64,000 bases of DNA from assembly GCA_905220665.1 (NCBI GenBank), contig CAJNAR010000144.1, positions 248,001-312,000 of the forward strand, given 5' to 3'. Source of the stretch: Albugo candida (lineage: Eukaryota > Oomycota > Peronosporomycetes > Albuginales > Albuginaceae). Below the pieces are notes generated by a model. The model had not been told where the DNA came from, made no database searches, and saw only the letters and a list, made by a program, of their open reading frames with translations. Positions 10,376 to 23,200 of the stretch are shown piece by piece; the stretch's first letter is position 1; each line of letters starts with the position of its first letter. A program made the translations under genes and the position numbers.

Positions 10376-13300
10376 TCAGACTGAGAAGCTCCAGAGCTTT
10401 ATTCGCGTGCTGATAGCTACCCATCAGATGGGTACGATTTCCATACGTGACGGCAATCAGTCACACATACGAGGATCGGTTCTCGAATGTGTTGGCTAAT
10501 GGATGTACAGCAATTTCCCATCCGTGTTCAACATGCTTCCGAGCTCACACTTGTCAATTATTCAGATCTTGTCCTATCGTCTATGTATATAGCATCAAAA
10601 TTTCCAAAGCTGGCTCATGACATTATACAACGATGGCCATGCCTATGTGAAATGGCAGTGCTGGGGTAATGCATGAGCAATAACTTATAATCGAAGGCCG
10701 CACGCCGAAGCACATCACAACACTTTTGTTTGTTTCATCTTGCATGGGAGTAACGTGCCCCAAAATAAATTTATTCTATAAACACTTGTGCAACCTATAC
10801 CACCACTCCACAAATTTCCAGCTGCATTGGTCCTCGTTTTGTCCGATTTTGCTTCATACTTGTTTGCATCAGTTTCCTTCAGTATAACTGACTGGAAAAC
10901 GCTCGAATTCGTATCAGATCACGGTAAAACCCGTGTTTCGCAAGATTTGTTGCAATGGTCATACTAGAACTACCTCCAAATACCTGGAGGCCTCTCTCAA
11001 GATTTGTATTCTTTCAGCAGGAAGCAGCACCAAGCGAGCCAAATCGTACCATATTATAATAGAGCCAGTGACTTGTCGTTCAATGGAACATCCAAAGCAA
11101 TACGATACGTTTGCTGTGGAAAGACACCCTTTATCACTAATTTGTCGGGACGTACTAATGAGCTCCGCTGGGACCAATCCGTCGCACAATCAACTGTCAA
11201 GCTCACGACAACCAGTACTACAATAATTGCACTCATTTTTACGAATGTATTTTGTGTTTTGGCTGTATTAAAGACTATAATTGGTGAATGCAAAATGAAT
11301 AAAATCTGTCGGTACATAGCGGGAGTACATGTTTTATTTCGTCGGGTTCAATCAAAATCAAACATTGACGATAGGGAGGCCGGAAAATGCATGAATCAAA
11401 TGTTAGAGTTGCTGATAAATATTTGAGCATTCTGTCCGATGAATGTCTGCAGATTTTCCTCCAGCTTCATCAGAAACGAATGGCACTGCCGATGCTAAAA
11501 TAGTATTCATGTCGTCCAGTTTTTTAGAAACGTTTAGATTTTAAGCGGTTCAAAACAAAACGCGGCTCAAAATCCTCCAAGGTGACGCAAAAGTCGTGAT
11601 TGCCAACGTCAAGTAGAACTTCACGATGAAATGAAATGATTGCTCGAGCTCAGGATGTCATATATTAGGTACTCATCATGCCGCCAGATTTTTCGGAAGT
11701 TTATCGAATTAAGACTCTGCTGCAGTGAGTTGTTCTCCATTTCTTGAGACAACCGGCAAGCGACTTGCAAGCATGGAGCAAAGATGCGAGTTTTCTTTCA
11801 CTTTGAAAAAGCTCACTGTTGACGAATCCACCATTTCGATTTGAAGAATATTATTATGATCAAACTAAAGCAGCAAAGTGCATCATAGAGATCCAGCAAT
11901 CAATCTATCAAGTCCCAAAGAAATTCCACCCCACCCAACTCCTTCATCGTGATTCCTTAATGAATTATTCGAGATGGTTTACATTCTGCTTGCTTTGTAT
12001 CTGCAGATCGATTTCAAAAAACTCAATGTTATTTCTTTTATCCGTCACGACATCAAATGCATACCTCTTTTGGTCTTTGATGTCTACCGATAAACATATC
12101 CGGTGGTATTATATCTTGAGTTTGGCCTATTGGTCGCGGTTTGGACAGTTTGTTCTGTCACATTGCCCATTTCAGTAACAATGTGTGTTAAACATTTCTA
12201 GGAACGACAAGGTCGCGTTGAGATGAAATTCGGAAGATGTCGCACAGAAACTCAAAACTTCTTCTCCAATCAAGTGTATGGTTCATCAGGTTTGAGTATC
12301 AAGTAAGGGCAGCTGGAGCCATTTGCCGATCATTATGCATGGTTTGCATTTGCTTACAATGACCACAATCACATTAATAGCAGTCAGGTGATTTATTGCA
12401 CCAAACGATAGCCAGGACATCGATAACTCCTATCATCGTTCGAGTGACAATGTCAATTTGTCCGAAGCAATAATCCGAGCTTCCGAAGTAGATTTTGAGT
12501 AGTGGTAATAAGCGTTTTAGTGATCACATGAAGTATAACTTTGATGGTATCGAAAAAGCGCTTCTTAGATTTACACAAAACTTGCTTGGACCCGAAACCT
12601 GCCAATCCTTGATTTGTGGAAATAAGAGCTTGAATTGTGGTACCAGCTACACCTCTTCATGGAAGGATATCTCCGTCCGCCCTCGACATTTACCAACGAG
12701 AATACACGCGCATTCTGATCCTTATTGAAATCACCAAGAAAATGTGGCACTGAGAGAGTCTGGGACGTCCATCATGCTTCCATTATAAGAACATCGTATC
12801 ACAGCAATGAACGATAACGTGACCTGCCAAGTTTCTATCTCACTCGCCTTCTATTTAAAACACATGCCGGAACGCTTTCACAATAGAGGCGATATGGCTT
12901 TTTCCTTTGCAGTAAATTGGTAGAGCCGACTCGACGATTATTCATCTGCTGTAAGACTGACAGCGAAAATGAAGCAGAGAAAAGAGAGCCGGAGTCTACC
13001 ATCATCTCACGTCTCCATGTGATTACAATTTGATCATATATCTACACCGTTTCGACTGGTTGTACGCGCTTTTTCTTGGGAGTGATCTAAAGTGTTGTGG
13101 CAGCTCGTGACTTGATGCTGGGTGGATTTTGCAGCACCCCTAAGCAGTACACTCACGTCTACATCATGTGTTTGTTATCCTTGAAAACTTCGAAGATACT
13201 AAAGGCATTGAAATTCATTGCTTTAATGGTGTGAAGAGCATACCGGGTTAGACGGGTCAGATGCATTCGATGCTTTTCGAGCCTTCCGATGATCATAAAT

Positions 13301-13800
13301 ATCGACAATTAGACAAGTACGATGTCCCTACTCCGAATTGATATTTCAATTTTATATGAACGATTCCTTCGGTGGAAATGTAGACTCTTGACAAAATTGA
13401 TAATACACGTGATTGAAGCGACTCACTTTGCTGGATTCAACTATTGAGTGATAATATCACGCTTGATGGCTCAATATTGCGTCATCTGCTTGTAACTTTG
13501 GCTGATAGATCCATCCATTAAGGAAACATCCATTAGAGAAGCCTGATGTACTCACACGTCTTCCATTACTTTTTGTTAGAGTTTGATGCGCGCAAGAGAT
13601 AGAAGCTTCTCAGATTTTTTCATAACTGGTCTTTATATTATTATCAAATACCCAGGACCGGTTCTCACGAAAGCAGCGTAACGATTGAAAATAACACATT
13701 GACAGCTGGTGATATGCAGAACGACTAGCAAATAATTGTACAGCTGATGCACTTGCTCTTTTTTCGATTATAATCGTCAAGGTCCCAAGCACAGCCCGAT
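10376..13800. other. gene-poor stretch
   Basis: I see no supported gene apart from a weak small-ORF candidate at 11054-11236. Several ATG frames of 60-140 codons exist (for example 11004-11426), but they lack motifs, overlap on both strands and have uneven composition. Parts may be strongly decayed block sequence, since the similarity between blocks A and B fades into this stretch at its right end near 13750-13800. Confidence 0.4.
11054..11236 (-). CDS. very small secreted-protein candidate, 60 codons
   Basis: The ATG at 11236 starts MSAIIVVLVVVSLTVDCAT, a strong hydrophobic core with a plausible cleavage region after DCAT. It is followed by a short hydrophilic tail ending SLALL. An in-frame 42-nt stretch with a GTACGT start and CCACAG end lies inside and could be an optional intron. 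No relative was found elsewhere in the window. The stretch after the stop continues open in another frame, so this could equally be the remnant of a longer gene. Confidence 0.25.
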   Translation of the reverse strand: MSAIIVVLVVVSLTVDCATDWSQRSSLVRPDKLVIKGVFPQQTYRIALDVPLNDKSLALL

Positions 13801-13808
13801 GCGATTTT

Positions 13809-14060
13809 GTGGGAATTAGTTTTTTGATGGAGTACCTGGAGTCTCATCAGCGGAGAAAACTCTGCGATGAGAGTCAGCGACAAAGCCACAATCCACGTAA
13901 AAAGAGTACAGGAACATCAATAACTCCGAAACCAGATCATTGTGCGGTGAAGGACAATCCCGGCAGGGAGAAACTCTTGCTACTAGTACGAGAGTTTCCG
14001 AGATTTTCCACATTGAGACAAAATGCAACGAAAGAGATAAAGACCATGGAGGCACAGTAG
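13809..14060 (+). pseudogene. duplicated unidentified coding fragment, copy 2
   Basis: This is the counterpart of 7849-8031 in opposite orientation, with FLMEYLESHQRRK, QRQSHNPRKKSTGTS and DHCAVKDN. Similarity continues at DNA level to about 14150 (AAGCAATCACACACGAAAT side) in another frame, so one copy or both carry frameshifts. It lies just past the J-domain relic of block B, as copy 1 does in block A. Function unknown. Confidence 0.4.
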
Positions 14061-14499
14061 TAAGCAATCACACACGAAATGTAACAATACTGGGCTCCAA
14101 TGCAGAAAACCGGTGCCTCAGAGTCGAGCTAAAAGGAAGTAAACTCACCGAGCCATGGAGCCAGAGAAGTGGTCATAACTGACACTAGCAAGATCTGTTG
14201 AAAGGACAGTGATTGAGGCAAAAAAGTGGTGCTTTAGGTGAACTGTAAAGCAACTATGAAGGAAATCAAGAGGATAAGCAGATGGACATGGTTTGTACAA
14301 ATAATGGTAATGAAGTGAGTGCATGTCAGGTGAACCCGCCAAGTGTACCCCCTTGTTGGAGGACAAATATGTTGTCAATCGCATCCTTGCAACCCATCCC
14401 TACGATCGAGCTCACGCACTCGATATGAGACTCATTTTCCGTGACCACATCTAAACAATCAAGAGAGGCATCTTGATTTTTAATTTTGATTCGAAATGA

Positions 14500-14881
14500 T
14501 GATCAAGCGTGCTGGCTTTGTTGCTCGTATTGCATATCTCGTGACAAATATTGCGAGTACAAGCCAGAATAAATTAAAAGCTTTGAAGTCGGGATTGGTA
14601 GTCCGATTTTGATGGAAACTTCGCTAATTAATTATTTGAAACCACACATTGCTTCCACATCCACACTTTCGACTTCGATTCCTTGCCGGTCTCATCCAAG
14701 AAGTCTCACTATCATCGTTCATTTCGATCGCTCAGGACTGCATATTTGCAGCTTTTTCCGACCGAGCATTTCGATCAGTTCGATCTTTTGGCACTACTTT
14801 GAAATGAGCAGTTTTGATTTCCAGTTCGCTTGCGAATCGCTGGATACCAAGCTCTGGTGTGGATTCGGCGCTCTCGCTCAT
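14500..14881 (-). pseudogene. J-domain protein relic, block B copy
   Basis: On the minus strand the sequence from the ATG at 14881 follows the intact J-domain gene. The shared stretches are the start (ATGAGCGAGAGCGCCGAATC), GAAATCAAAA-TGCTCATTTCAAAG, and then GAAGTCGAAAGTGTGGATGTGGAAGCAATG with AATCGGACTACCAATCCCGAC. The HPD segment is lost to deletion and substitutions, and frames are broken. The leader upstream (14882-14945, GTGATCTACTATCATGTCACG) also matches the parent leader at 33007-33085. It is one of two wrecked copies in the window. Confidence 0.85.
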
Positions 14882-15134
14882 TTTCTTAAAATTCAAATGA
14901 ATCAATACGACTTATCAACTTATAATCGTGACATGATAGTAGATCACTGACGATGGCAATACAATTTGAAGCGACTTTTAGCAGTTTGCGCCCACTCAAG
15001 CGTTTGAAAGAGAATAACTGAACAGACCCTTGCAAGCTCTTGAATGATAGGATCCGAGCGTGCAGCTATCAGCATCATCTGCTCTTTGGTGCAGTTGGGT
15101 GCGAGAGGCGAGCGAATGGTTTGCCCTCTTCCAG

Positions 15135-15420
15135 GCACAATGGCTGCTAGAATGTTCGCCAGTTGGGTATGCGGAATCGTTGCTGACCTTCGAGTTCCAC
15201 AATTCGAGTTTGAAGCCGTTCATCCGCTATGAGACGGTCATTTTGAGCTTTGAGTTCCTGAAGCTTATCTTGGCTTCGTCGTTGTTGTTATGCTACTTCC
15301 AGGCGTGTCGCTACTTGCCGACAGATTTTACTTTCGGCCAAAGTGGCTTTTGTCCCCGACAATTTTCTGTTTCTTGCATTAACATCGGATCCCTTTCTTT
15401 GAAGTTGATAAGCGTTGCAG
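15135..15420 (-). pseudogene. coiled-coil gene relic, block B copy
   Basis: The reverse complement matches 6335-6640 and 33290-33560, for example CTGCAACGCTTATCAACTTC and CAACAACGACGAAGCCAAGAT, then AACTCAAAGCTCAAAATGACCG. All frames have stops. It sits between the SSRQ member B and the J-domain relic, as in the other two blocks. The original product is not identified. Confidence 0.55.
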
Positions 15421-15889
15421 CAATTTGTTTCGTACACCACTGATTAATGTATCCACCTAACTCTTTTCTCATCTTTAGCAATGTTGCATAGCTTCTCGCA
15501 GTGCTTTGATGCTCCTCGAACTCGCGGAGGCAGTAGTTGACGAATCGTCTTTTCGGTATGTAATAAAGCTGAATAACGAAATATAAGAAGAGATAGTGAC
15601 GATAATATGAAGAAAGTTTGGCGTGTTGTGAAGGGAGGGGTTCGTTAAGGCAGGTGGCGAAAACATAGTGACGGCCAATGTAAAAGGTAGGGTCACTACA
15701 TCAAGCTCCTAGTGAAGCGTGTACTATAGAAATCTTTATAGAAGGTTGTACTGTGTATTTGCTCAAAAGTGAGTATATTTGATTAGACACTTTGTTCTGT
15801 GGCTATCGTAAAAACCCATTGGAACACTTAATGTCGCCAGGTCTACTTTGTATTCCTCCCTTCTTTCCTGGATTTGATGTTCTTTTTGC

Positions 15890-16728
15890 TCATAGTCGAA
15901 GATGTCTGATTCGGTCGCGTCGATTGTGTTTTGTGCTTTCTATGTCCGCCTCCATCTGTATCGGTGATTCCCGCAATCTTTTCCGCTTGTTATGACTGCT
16001 GGAGCTGACGCTTTCATTGCTCGCATATGTGAGCTTCCCATTCACTATACTCAGTCCATTTTTTCTAGCCTGATGTAATACTTCAAGTATGTTCCCGATC
16101 GTTAAATTCTCTTTATTCCACGGGTCATGTGGATTTGTCACTTTCTCAAGTATCATCATGTGTAATATTGCTATGTGGGTATTGTTCGTCAATTATAGGG
16201 ACAAATGACTTATTCCGCAGCAACTCACCGAGATCGTAGTCCTCGTCACTAACGCATGGATCTGGGGATCCCGGACTCGATGACTCGAGTATTTCTTTTA
16301 CTCGTTTAAGAGAAATGCTCCTTACTTCGGGCGGTTCTCCTATGTACGCACACACGCGAGAACAACGTTACTATATAGACAAGAACTGTAAGTATTGCTC
16401 TTACTGTCTCTCACAGCTTTATCATACTGGGATAAATGCCACAACGCTACCGCTTGCTCTTCATCTTTGAGCTTTTCTATAATGATGGATGAATAAAAAC
16501 AGTGGCCATCATATCAGAATTCGGTGTTGATGCCGCTACAATACCGGGATGGTTGATATCAGTGCGAGCTAAAAGATCTACACGTATTTTTCCCGGATTC
16601 AACTCATTGTAGTATGTGTCTTTGGAGAGCCTCTTCCTAGACACTTGACCTTCCTTATCCATCTGCCGACTCGAATTGATCATCATGAATACGGTGATCC
16701 CCATCAATTGAACAGCAATATGATTCAT
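15890..16728 (-). CDS. SSRQ-family small secreted protein candidate, member B
   Basis: Proposed exons on the minus strand are 16728-16545, 16476-16405, 16339-16229 and 16170-15890. Together they give 216 codons including the stop, with introns of 68, 65 and 58 nt (donors GTATTG, GTAAGA, GTGAGT; acceptors TATAG, CATAG, CATAG). The start MNHIAVQLMGITVFMMINSS followed by RQ is signal-peptide-like. The second intron has the position and length (65 nt) of the intron in member C. The C-terminal part has SSSSHNKRKRLRESP, a basic Ser-rich patch like SSSSKKKKGTKLREKP in member C. The central part is unrelated by eye to the other members. The family is not recognised; a secreted role is inferred from the N-terminus only. 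Confidence 0.6.
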
Positions 16729-16811
16729 TCTTCTCAACTCGTCCAATCTGAGATGTTTAGTCGAGAGCAAATCTAGAAATGGGTAGTCTTAATCACAAGG
16801 ATAGCTAAGAC

Positions 16812-16830
16812 GGAGATTGAGAGAGTGATA
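16812..16830 (-). promoter_or_regulatory. conserved initiator-like element of member B
   Basis: On the minus strand TATCACTCTCTCAATCTCCG precedes the ATG by about 90 bp and is followed by CTTAGCTAT, as in members C and D. A second shared block, CATCTCAGATTGGACGAGTTG, ends just before the start codon and recurs in members A, D and both truncated copies. Confidence 0.45.
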
Positions 16831-17049
16831 CTTTCGAGGGTGATCGATCCCACAAGAAACCTATAATTTCATTGGCTCTGCACAAAGTCCGGCCAAACCC
16901 TAACCAGGTCAGAAATCGTTGGCAGAAAACGGAACATGACGTTAGTACTGCTTTGCTCAATCTTGGTTGCGTGAAGGGGAATTCTTGACAATGAAAGAGA
17001 CGAGACTGATACATAGGTGATAGTATGGCTCGAGCGGATAGATAAGGCT

Positions 17050-18500
17050 TCCTCAACGGATACTTGCTGAGAATTGCCCGATTCCGACTCCTGATTCCCT
17101 TGGTTTCCCTATAAAGCCCTTCATGTTTTCTTGAGGCTTCTAAAAATAAAATCCCACCCGTTTCCCCAAATCCTTACCGGGCTCCCACACTTTTTCCTAA
17201 GATTCCTGATAAAAGTCCACTCGGCTTTCTAATAAACTCCAGCACAAAGGCTCCTAGTTATCAAATTACAACTCTGGCCTATATTTCTTCCTTATTTACA
17301 ATTACGATCAAAGGGTCCATGCCATTTACGCCACTTACTACCGCTTAGGCTATCATCATTTGCACATTCATTTATTTGTGACATCGGATTGGCAGCACCA
17401 CTTGATCATGCATCACGCGAAAAGACGTCTGTTAGATAATTGATGCATTAGAGCTTGTAATAGTTTCTGTCTCTATTATTCTAGCAACAAACATATATGA
17501 ACCTCTCTAAGATTGATGCAATATGACTACATCTCAGGATGCGGTGCCTGTAGCAATACAACTGAGTCAAAAAATGATCTGCCCACTTGCTGTAATTGCA
17601 GCACTCATCAGCGAGAATGAACAAGTGCATCATATGAAACATAGTTGCTACTCGTTCGGTACTTGGCTAGTTAATACAGTAATGCTTTTTTTCTAGGTTA
17701 TGCTGCTTTTGGTAGTAACGATTGCGGGCAATCAATTATTGCATGAATATCAGCTATTAAGCAACTGAGAAGTTTTGAGTGTTATCCGTATCCTTCTCTT
17801 ACGCAATGTAATGAAGATTCTTTGAATCACATCGAGGTACCTTATTAGAGGTGCCCGTGATCTAAGGGTATATCAGCAATTGTCAGATCAAATTGCCCTC
17901 GTGAATTTTCTGTGGTGGAATGCATTTTGTAACGTTTCTACCAAAACGGTACAACAAGGAGACAAAAAAGATGTCTTTTTTTCATTATATGCCATCATTC
18001 AGACATTACGCAGCGCAAAATTCAGTTACTATTCTGCAATACTTTGAAAGATTGTAAAGACTATCGATCCCATCCCGTAGACGCCTCTGTCAGGATGAGT
18101 AGCAATAGACCAATGGTGGCAGCGATACAAGTGTGTATCCCTGAGCCAAAACATGAGAGCGGAGCTCGCTTTGAATCAAGTCAGCACTGCCTTGACAACG
18201 ATACAAGAGTGTAAGTAAAAAGTTATTCCTGTCATTCAATAAGAGATGAATAAATAATTGAGGCACATTGACACTCATAATGCACAATACAAGACATCAA
18301 AATAAGCCAAGTGTGGATGAATTGCTTACATTTAGGAAGCTTGCTTACGCTAAGAGTGTGCATTATTGCAGCAGCAAATGCAGAAATATAGCTTCTGTAC
18401 GGTTTTGGAATCGCCTGCGTGGTGACAGATCCTGCTTGTTGTCGTAAACATATACATGTCACCACCTCGTTGGTTATTTAGTAGTTGCCTGAGCATTTCG
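17050..18500. other. upstream flank of block B with CACGCGTTT-type degenerate repeats
   Basis: 17130-17260 holds degenerate repeats around the theme AAAATCCCAC-CGTTTCCCC / TTCCTGATAAAA, also present upstream of members C and D. 17300-17900 is similar to 36100-36650 and 39440-39900, including TTATTTACAATTA-GATCAAA and GCGCGAAAA(G)AC. No open frame is conserved among the three copies, so I regard this as duplicated non-coding flank. Confidence 0.55.
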
Positions 18501-18528
18501 GTTCGGATACGTATGTTCAAACTAAGAC

Positions 18529-18972
18529 ATGATATCAAACCAACCACAGCAGCAACACAGGAGAGCAAGTATCAACAACTTTCCGATGTTATTGCACATT
18601 GAAACTGAAGAAGAGGCGACACGCGACATGAATTCAGAAGCATTCCGAGATATAACCTCGAAGCTCATAGAATTTCTTTTGAATATTCCTTACACATTGG
18701 AAGGCTTTAGTCATATACAAAGAAGTAAAGAAACGTTGTCTTGGAATAGTGCATGTGGATTCTCGTACAATTCGTCTGCACGATATCACTGCCTTAATAG
18801 CAAAAAGCTACTTTCTTTTCTCAAGAGGGTGTTCGGCAAAGGAAATGCAAGTGAATTTATGAGTGGGTTCCTCCTCAGTACATATACATCAATTGCTTTG
18901 CATTTGACAGTTCTCGTAGGTATTGATTGGTGTCAAATAACTTCATATTCGTCAATGCGGTTTGTCTCATGA
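18529..18972 (+). CDS. hypothetical ORF, 147 codons
   Basis: An ATG-initiated open frame with a Gln/His-rich start, a charged middle (IETEEEATRDMN) and a hydrophobic stretch near residues 110-130 (FLLSTYTSIALHLTVLVGI) that could span a membrane. No domain is recognised and no other copy lies in the window. Composition is not clearly coding. It could be an exon of a larger gene or chance; the neighbouring block similarity stops before it. Confidence 0.25.
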   Translation: MISNQPQQQHRRASINNFPMLLHIETEEEATRDMNSEAFRDITSKLIEFLLNIPYTLEGFSHIQRSKETLSWNSACGFSYNSSARYHCLNSKKLLSFLKRVFGKGNASEFMSGFLLSTYTSIALHLTVLVGIDWCQITSYSSMRFVS

Positions 18973-20174
18973 GCATTGTCCTGGAGCTTGGATACAAAGA
19001 GAACATAAAAGGCTGATAGGTAAAAAATCTGAGGACAGTCACCATTGCTTGGAAATTGTGAACATAAACTTAGTGCATTGCAAATCATAGACTAGATCCA
19101 CTTTGGTTCAAAACTTCTGTCGGAAAGGTTACTTTTTCGCGTTATTGACTTCAGCAGAAGATTGTTATCGTCCAATGCATAAGATCCATAGCTGATAAGT
19201 TTGAATTTGATGTGTCCTACTTTTAGACAAATGATGATTTAGAACTAGGTTTTGCTCTTATTATTTATTTGAAATGTTTCTCGTCTAAATATCATATTTT
19301 CTCACCATTGAATAATAGTGCGATCTATTGTATATATGCTCAAATGCTCCTGTCATGAATATACTTCAACTTGTACGGGTTTCGATGGTAATCAAAATTT
19401 GCAAGAGCAATATTCAAGCTAAATAGGAAACATTCTCTTATTAGTGTACACAAATATTATCCTTTAGTAACTTCAACGGTGTTACAGGTATGCACACGAC
19501 TTTGACTTGGTTCCGCAAATACCAGGATGTACCTCTCGAGTGAGACCTTTCAGATTGAATTATGGTGGACGAAAATAAAGATAAAGTTGTATCCACGATC
19601 TCGTTGTGTGTAGCATTCTGCTCATCACTGTAAGAGGTTGCCTGCTCACCTCAATTCGAATACCAGCCGACAAGGACCACTCCAGACGCAGCGTAATAAC
19701 TTCCAAACCGCATATATATATTCAGAGCGGAAGTCAGTTGCAAACATGAGCTCGTCATTTGGTGCCTCACACTACGAAACTGTCGATGTCTGATTGTTCA
19801 GCTGACTTGAAAGATACATTTTCGTACTTTTCCAATCCATTCTTGTGTATAATTGGATAAAATTCTCTCCAAACCTGACTACTTGTAAAAAATTCTCGTC
19901 ATTTGGCCGCCTTCATCACCAGAGCAAAAAAGAACAGCAAAATAACAGCCTAATTCAGTATTGCGTTTTTCAAAAAAAAAAGCTCTCTAAACTTTCTTCG
20001 ATAGTGAAAGTGTGTTATCAAATGTCGATGACTTTCACTTCTTTTCAGCTTCGGCATCGACGATGTATGCTCCGTACATTTAACAGGTGACCGTACAAAT
20101 TTCATCAAAGTGTACTTGGGATTTTACTTTTGCAGTCGCCCTGTATAATTGATTTATCATTCGATTGAAACAAT
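18973..20174. other. intergenic upstream of the myosin gene
   Basis: No gene seen. The sequence is AT-rich with only short frames. It separates the duplicated accessory DNA from the housekeeping island that begins with the myosin gene. Confidence 0.45.
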
Positions 20175-20190
20175 TCATTCTTCATCGCGT
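20175..20190 (+). promoter_or_regulatory. possible oomycete-type initiator of the myosin gene
   Basis: TCATTCTTCATCGCG lies about 50 bp upstream of the first ATG and fits the YCATTYY core of the oomycete initiator. A short 5' leader is usual in these genomes. It is inferred from motif and position only. Confidence 0.35.
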
Positions 20191-20225
20191 ACTCTTGACG
20201 CCTTGTGCGTGGTAGAATAGCACGA

Positions 20226-23200
20226 ATGATGGAAGTAGGAATGCAAGTTTGGGTCCCAAGCGCCCAAGAGGTCTGGATGCCAGTTACTATTCTAAGTTGT
20301 GAGCAGCATCCCTCTGGTCATGAAATACAATTTCAATGTCACGGGACTGATACAAAATCCATGAGACAATATTCTCTCTCTGACGGACACGATACTAATT
20401 CAATCCTATTGCAAAACGATATAAACGATTATACAAAATTACACTGTCTTCTCGAACTCCGACACGTGCACGAGCCCGCTCTCTTAGAAGCTGTTCATCG
20501 ACGATTTGAGAAAAATGTGATTTACACGTTCATGGACGAGATCCTGTTGGCTGTAAATCCCTTCACTCCCAATGCATCCTATTATTCTACCGAGCAAATC
20601 GCTTTGTATCAAACTTGTGTGGATAAGTTTGTACCGCACCGAGATACACGTAAATTACCACCCCATGTCTATGCGATAGCCGCAAATGCATACAGTAATC
20701 TGATACAAAATCAATGGAATCAGTCAATTCTCGTGAGTGGGGAAAGCGGTGCCGGGAAGACAGAAACGAGCAAGTTCCTAATGCATTTTCTAACATGTGT
20801 TCGTCGCAATGCATCCAAAGAAAACTCGATGGAAACTTTTGAAATTGGACAGCGCATCCTGCAAACCAATCCGATATTGGAATCCTTTGGTAACGCTCGC
20901 ACGATTCGAAATGATAATAGCAGTCGATTTGGTAAATTGATACGTTTACAATTTGATCACAAAACGAAAGAAATTGTTGGTGCGGAAATCGCTATTTACT
21001 TATTGGAGCATGTGCGCGTAATATATCCGTCACAAGAAAAAAACGAGAGAAATTTCCACATATTTTACGAGTTTTTGGAAGGCGCACATCCGAGAATGCA
21101 AGAAGAGCTAGGAATCAATCGAGAATGTCTGAATCAATTCGAATTGCTAAAACTCGAGAATCTGACAATGGAAGAGAGGCAAATGTATGGCTTCCGGTTC
21201 TCAGAGACAGTGCGAGCGATGAATGAAGTTGGAATTTCTGGGCGAGAGAGATTCTTCATCTTTCAGATACTGGCAGCCATCTTGCATTTGGGTAACGTGC
21301 ATTTCACTCAAGGAGCTCAAGATGAAGTTTTATTATCGGGAAATGATTCGCACTTTGAGTCAAGTGCGCAATTGCTGGGCGTCGACGAAAAAGCTTTTTT
21401 CAAGTTGTTGACGACACGAAACATTCGTGCTGGAGGAGAGTCAGTTTGGATCAGATTGTCGATCAAGCAAGCGATGGATATCAAGTATTCATTCATAAAA
21501 TCAATATACAGTCGATTGTTTACGTGGCTGGTTCAACGATTGAGTCAGAACACAAATTGGAGACGACGCAAACGGACGTATCTTATTGACGAGAACACAT
21601 CTTCTCGGTCCAGTGGATGCTCATCGACCGATCAAGCGTCTCCCGTGGATGACTCGACGGGAATTCTGACGATCGGTATATTGGACATTTTTGGCTTTGA
21701 AAATTTGCAAAAAAATGGATTCGAGCAATTGTGTATTAATTATGCAAATGAACGTCTTCAGGCTCAATTTAATGACTACGTCTTTTGTAGACAGCAGCAA
21801 TTGTATGAATTAGAAGGAATCGAATGGAGAACGATACAATGTCCGAGTAATTTGACGTGTTTGGAGCTATTTGATCATCGACAGAATGGGCTTTTTTCAT
21901 TTTTGGATCAGGAGTGTATGGTTCCAAATGGCTCAAACGAAAGTCTTGCGACTAAATTGTATCGATGTCGCTTGGCTGTGTCCTGTAACAGAGTCACGAG
22001 CTACCGAAAGGATACCTCGTGGATTACAAATAAGAAATCATCTTCGATTCCGACAAACAGTATTGCCCCGATGATGGACACAAATAACATGTTTACCGCA
22101 TCGAAAATAGAGCAAGCAAAATCGCAGTTTTGCGTACGACACTTTGCTGGACAAGTTATCTACACAATCGATCATTTTGTGGAAAAGAATGTCGATGCAC
22201 TTCCGGCAAAAATCTCAGATATTCTTTTTCCCTCGTCGAATGAAATCATTGCTGCGATCGGATTGGAATGTCGAAGAGAGAAAGTCTTTTGGACCGAGAA
22301 AAAGGAACATGTCCAGCAACCGGAAGATTCAGACGAAATGGACAATCTGACCAAATCAAAACCTGCATCGAATCGTAAGGCCTCTACACACCGATGTCCC
22401 AGTGTTTCATCCCAATTTCGCTCGCAACTCGATCTGTTGATTGACGAAATAGGAGAAACTCAATCTCACTATATCCGTTGTCTGAAAGCGAATGAAGACA
22501 AAGAGCCAAATGCATTCAATCGTATCCGCATGGTCGAGCAATTACGTTCTGTTGGAATCGTTGAAGCAGCCAAAATCGCTCGATGTGGATATACGGTTCG
22601 ACTGTTGCATGCAAAGTTTCTCGATTTATTTGATTGCACATTCCAAGCTGTAGCAAGTACAATTACAAAGGATTCAGCACGGCTTCAAACAGCAGAAAAG
22701 GATCTCAAGATCGGTCTGGATGTATGTCGTGCACTCCGTCAGCAAGCAAAGTGTTCTCTTCCAGCATTTTCAAGCACGAGCACGAAGAATCCTTCAAAAC
22801 ACCCCGATATACAAATTGGAAAGACGCTTGTATTCTGTAAACGTGACACTTATCATCGACTCTATGCGTTGCGGATCAGATGTCAATATCTCGCAGCGGC
22901 AAAGATACAAAGCACATTCAAAGCGTATCGCGGTCGGCACTGGTATAGGCAAACCACGCAGGCACTTTGTCGATTTCAAAGTCACGTCAGACCGCATTTA
23001 CGTGACCGAATTTGGAGACTTAAACGCGAGCAGTCTGCATTAAAGCTACAACGGTGCTGGAGAGGCTATGCTGATCGTACGGATGTCGCCAGGATGCATC
23101 AAGCAGCTACTTTGATCCAAGCAACGGCACGAGGGTATCATGTGCGTCACACTCACCAACCACTGCAGAAACTTCGACAGCATTACGCAGCAATTCGTAT

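Noticed and set aside
18350..18568. Minus frame with a signal-peptide-like start (MLSCVAAVVGLISC)
   Set aside because: The first codon is TTG and not ATG, and no upstream ATG or splice acceptor was found.
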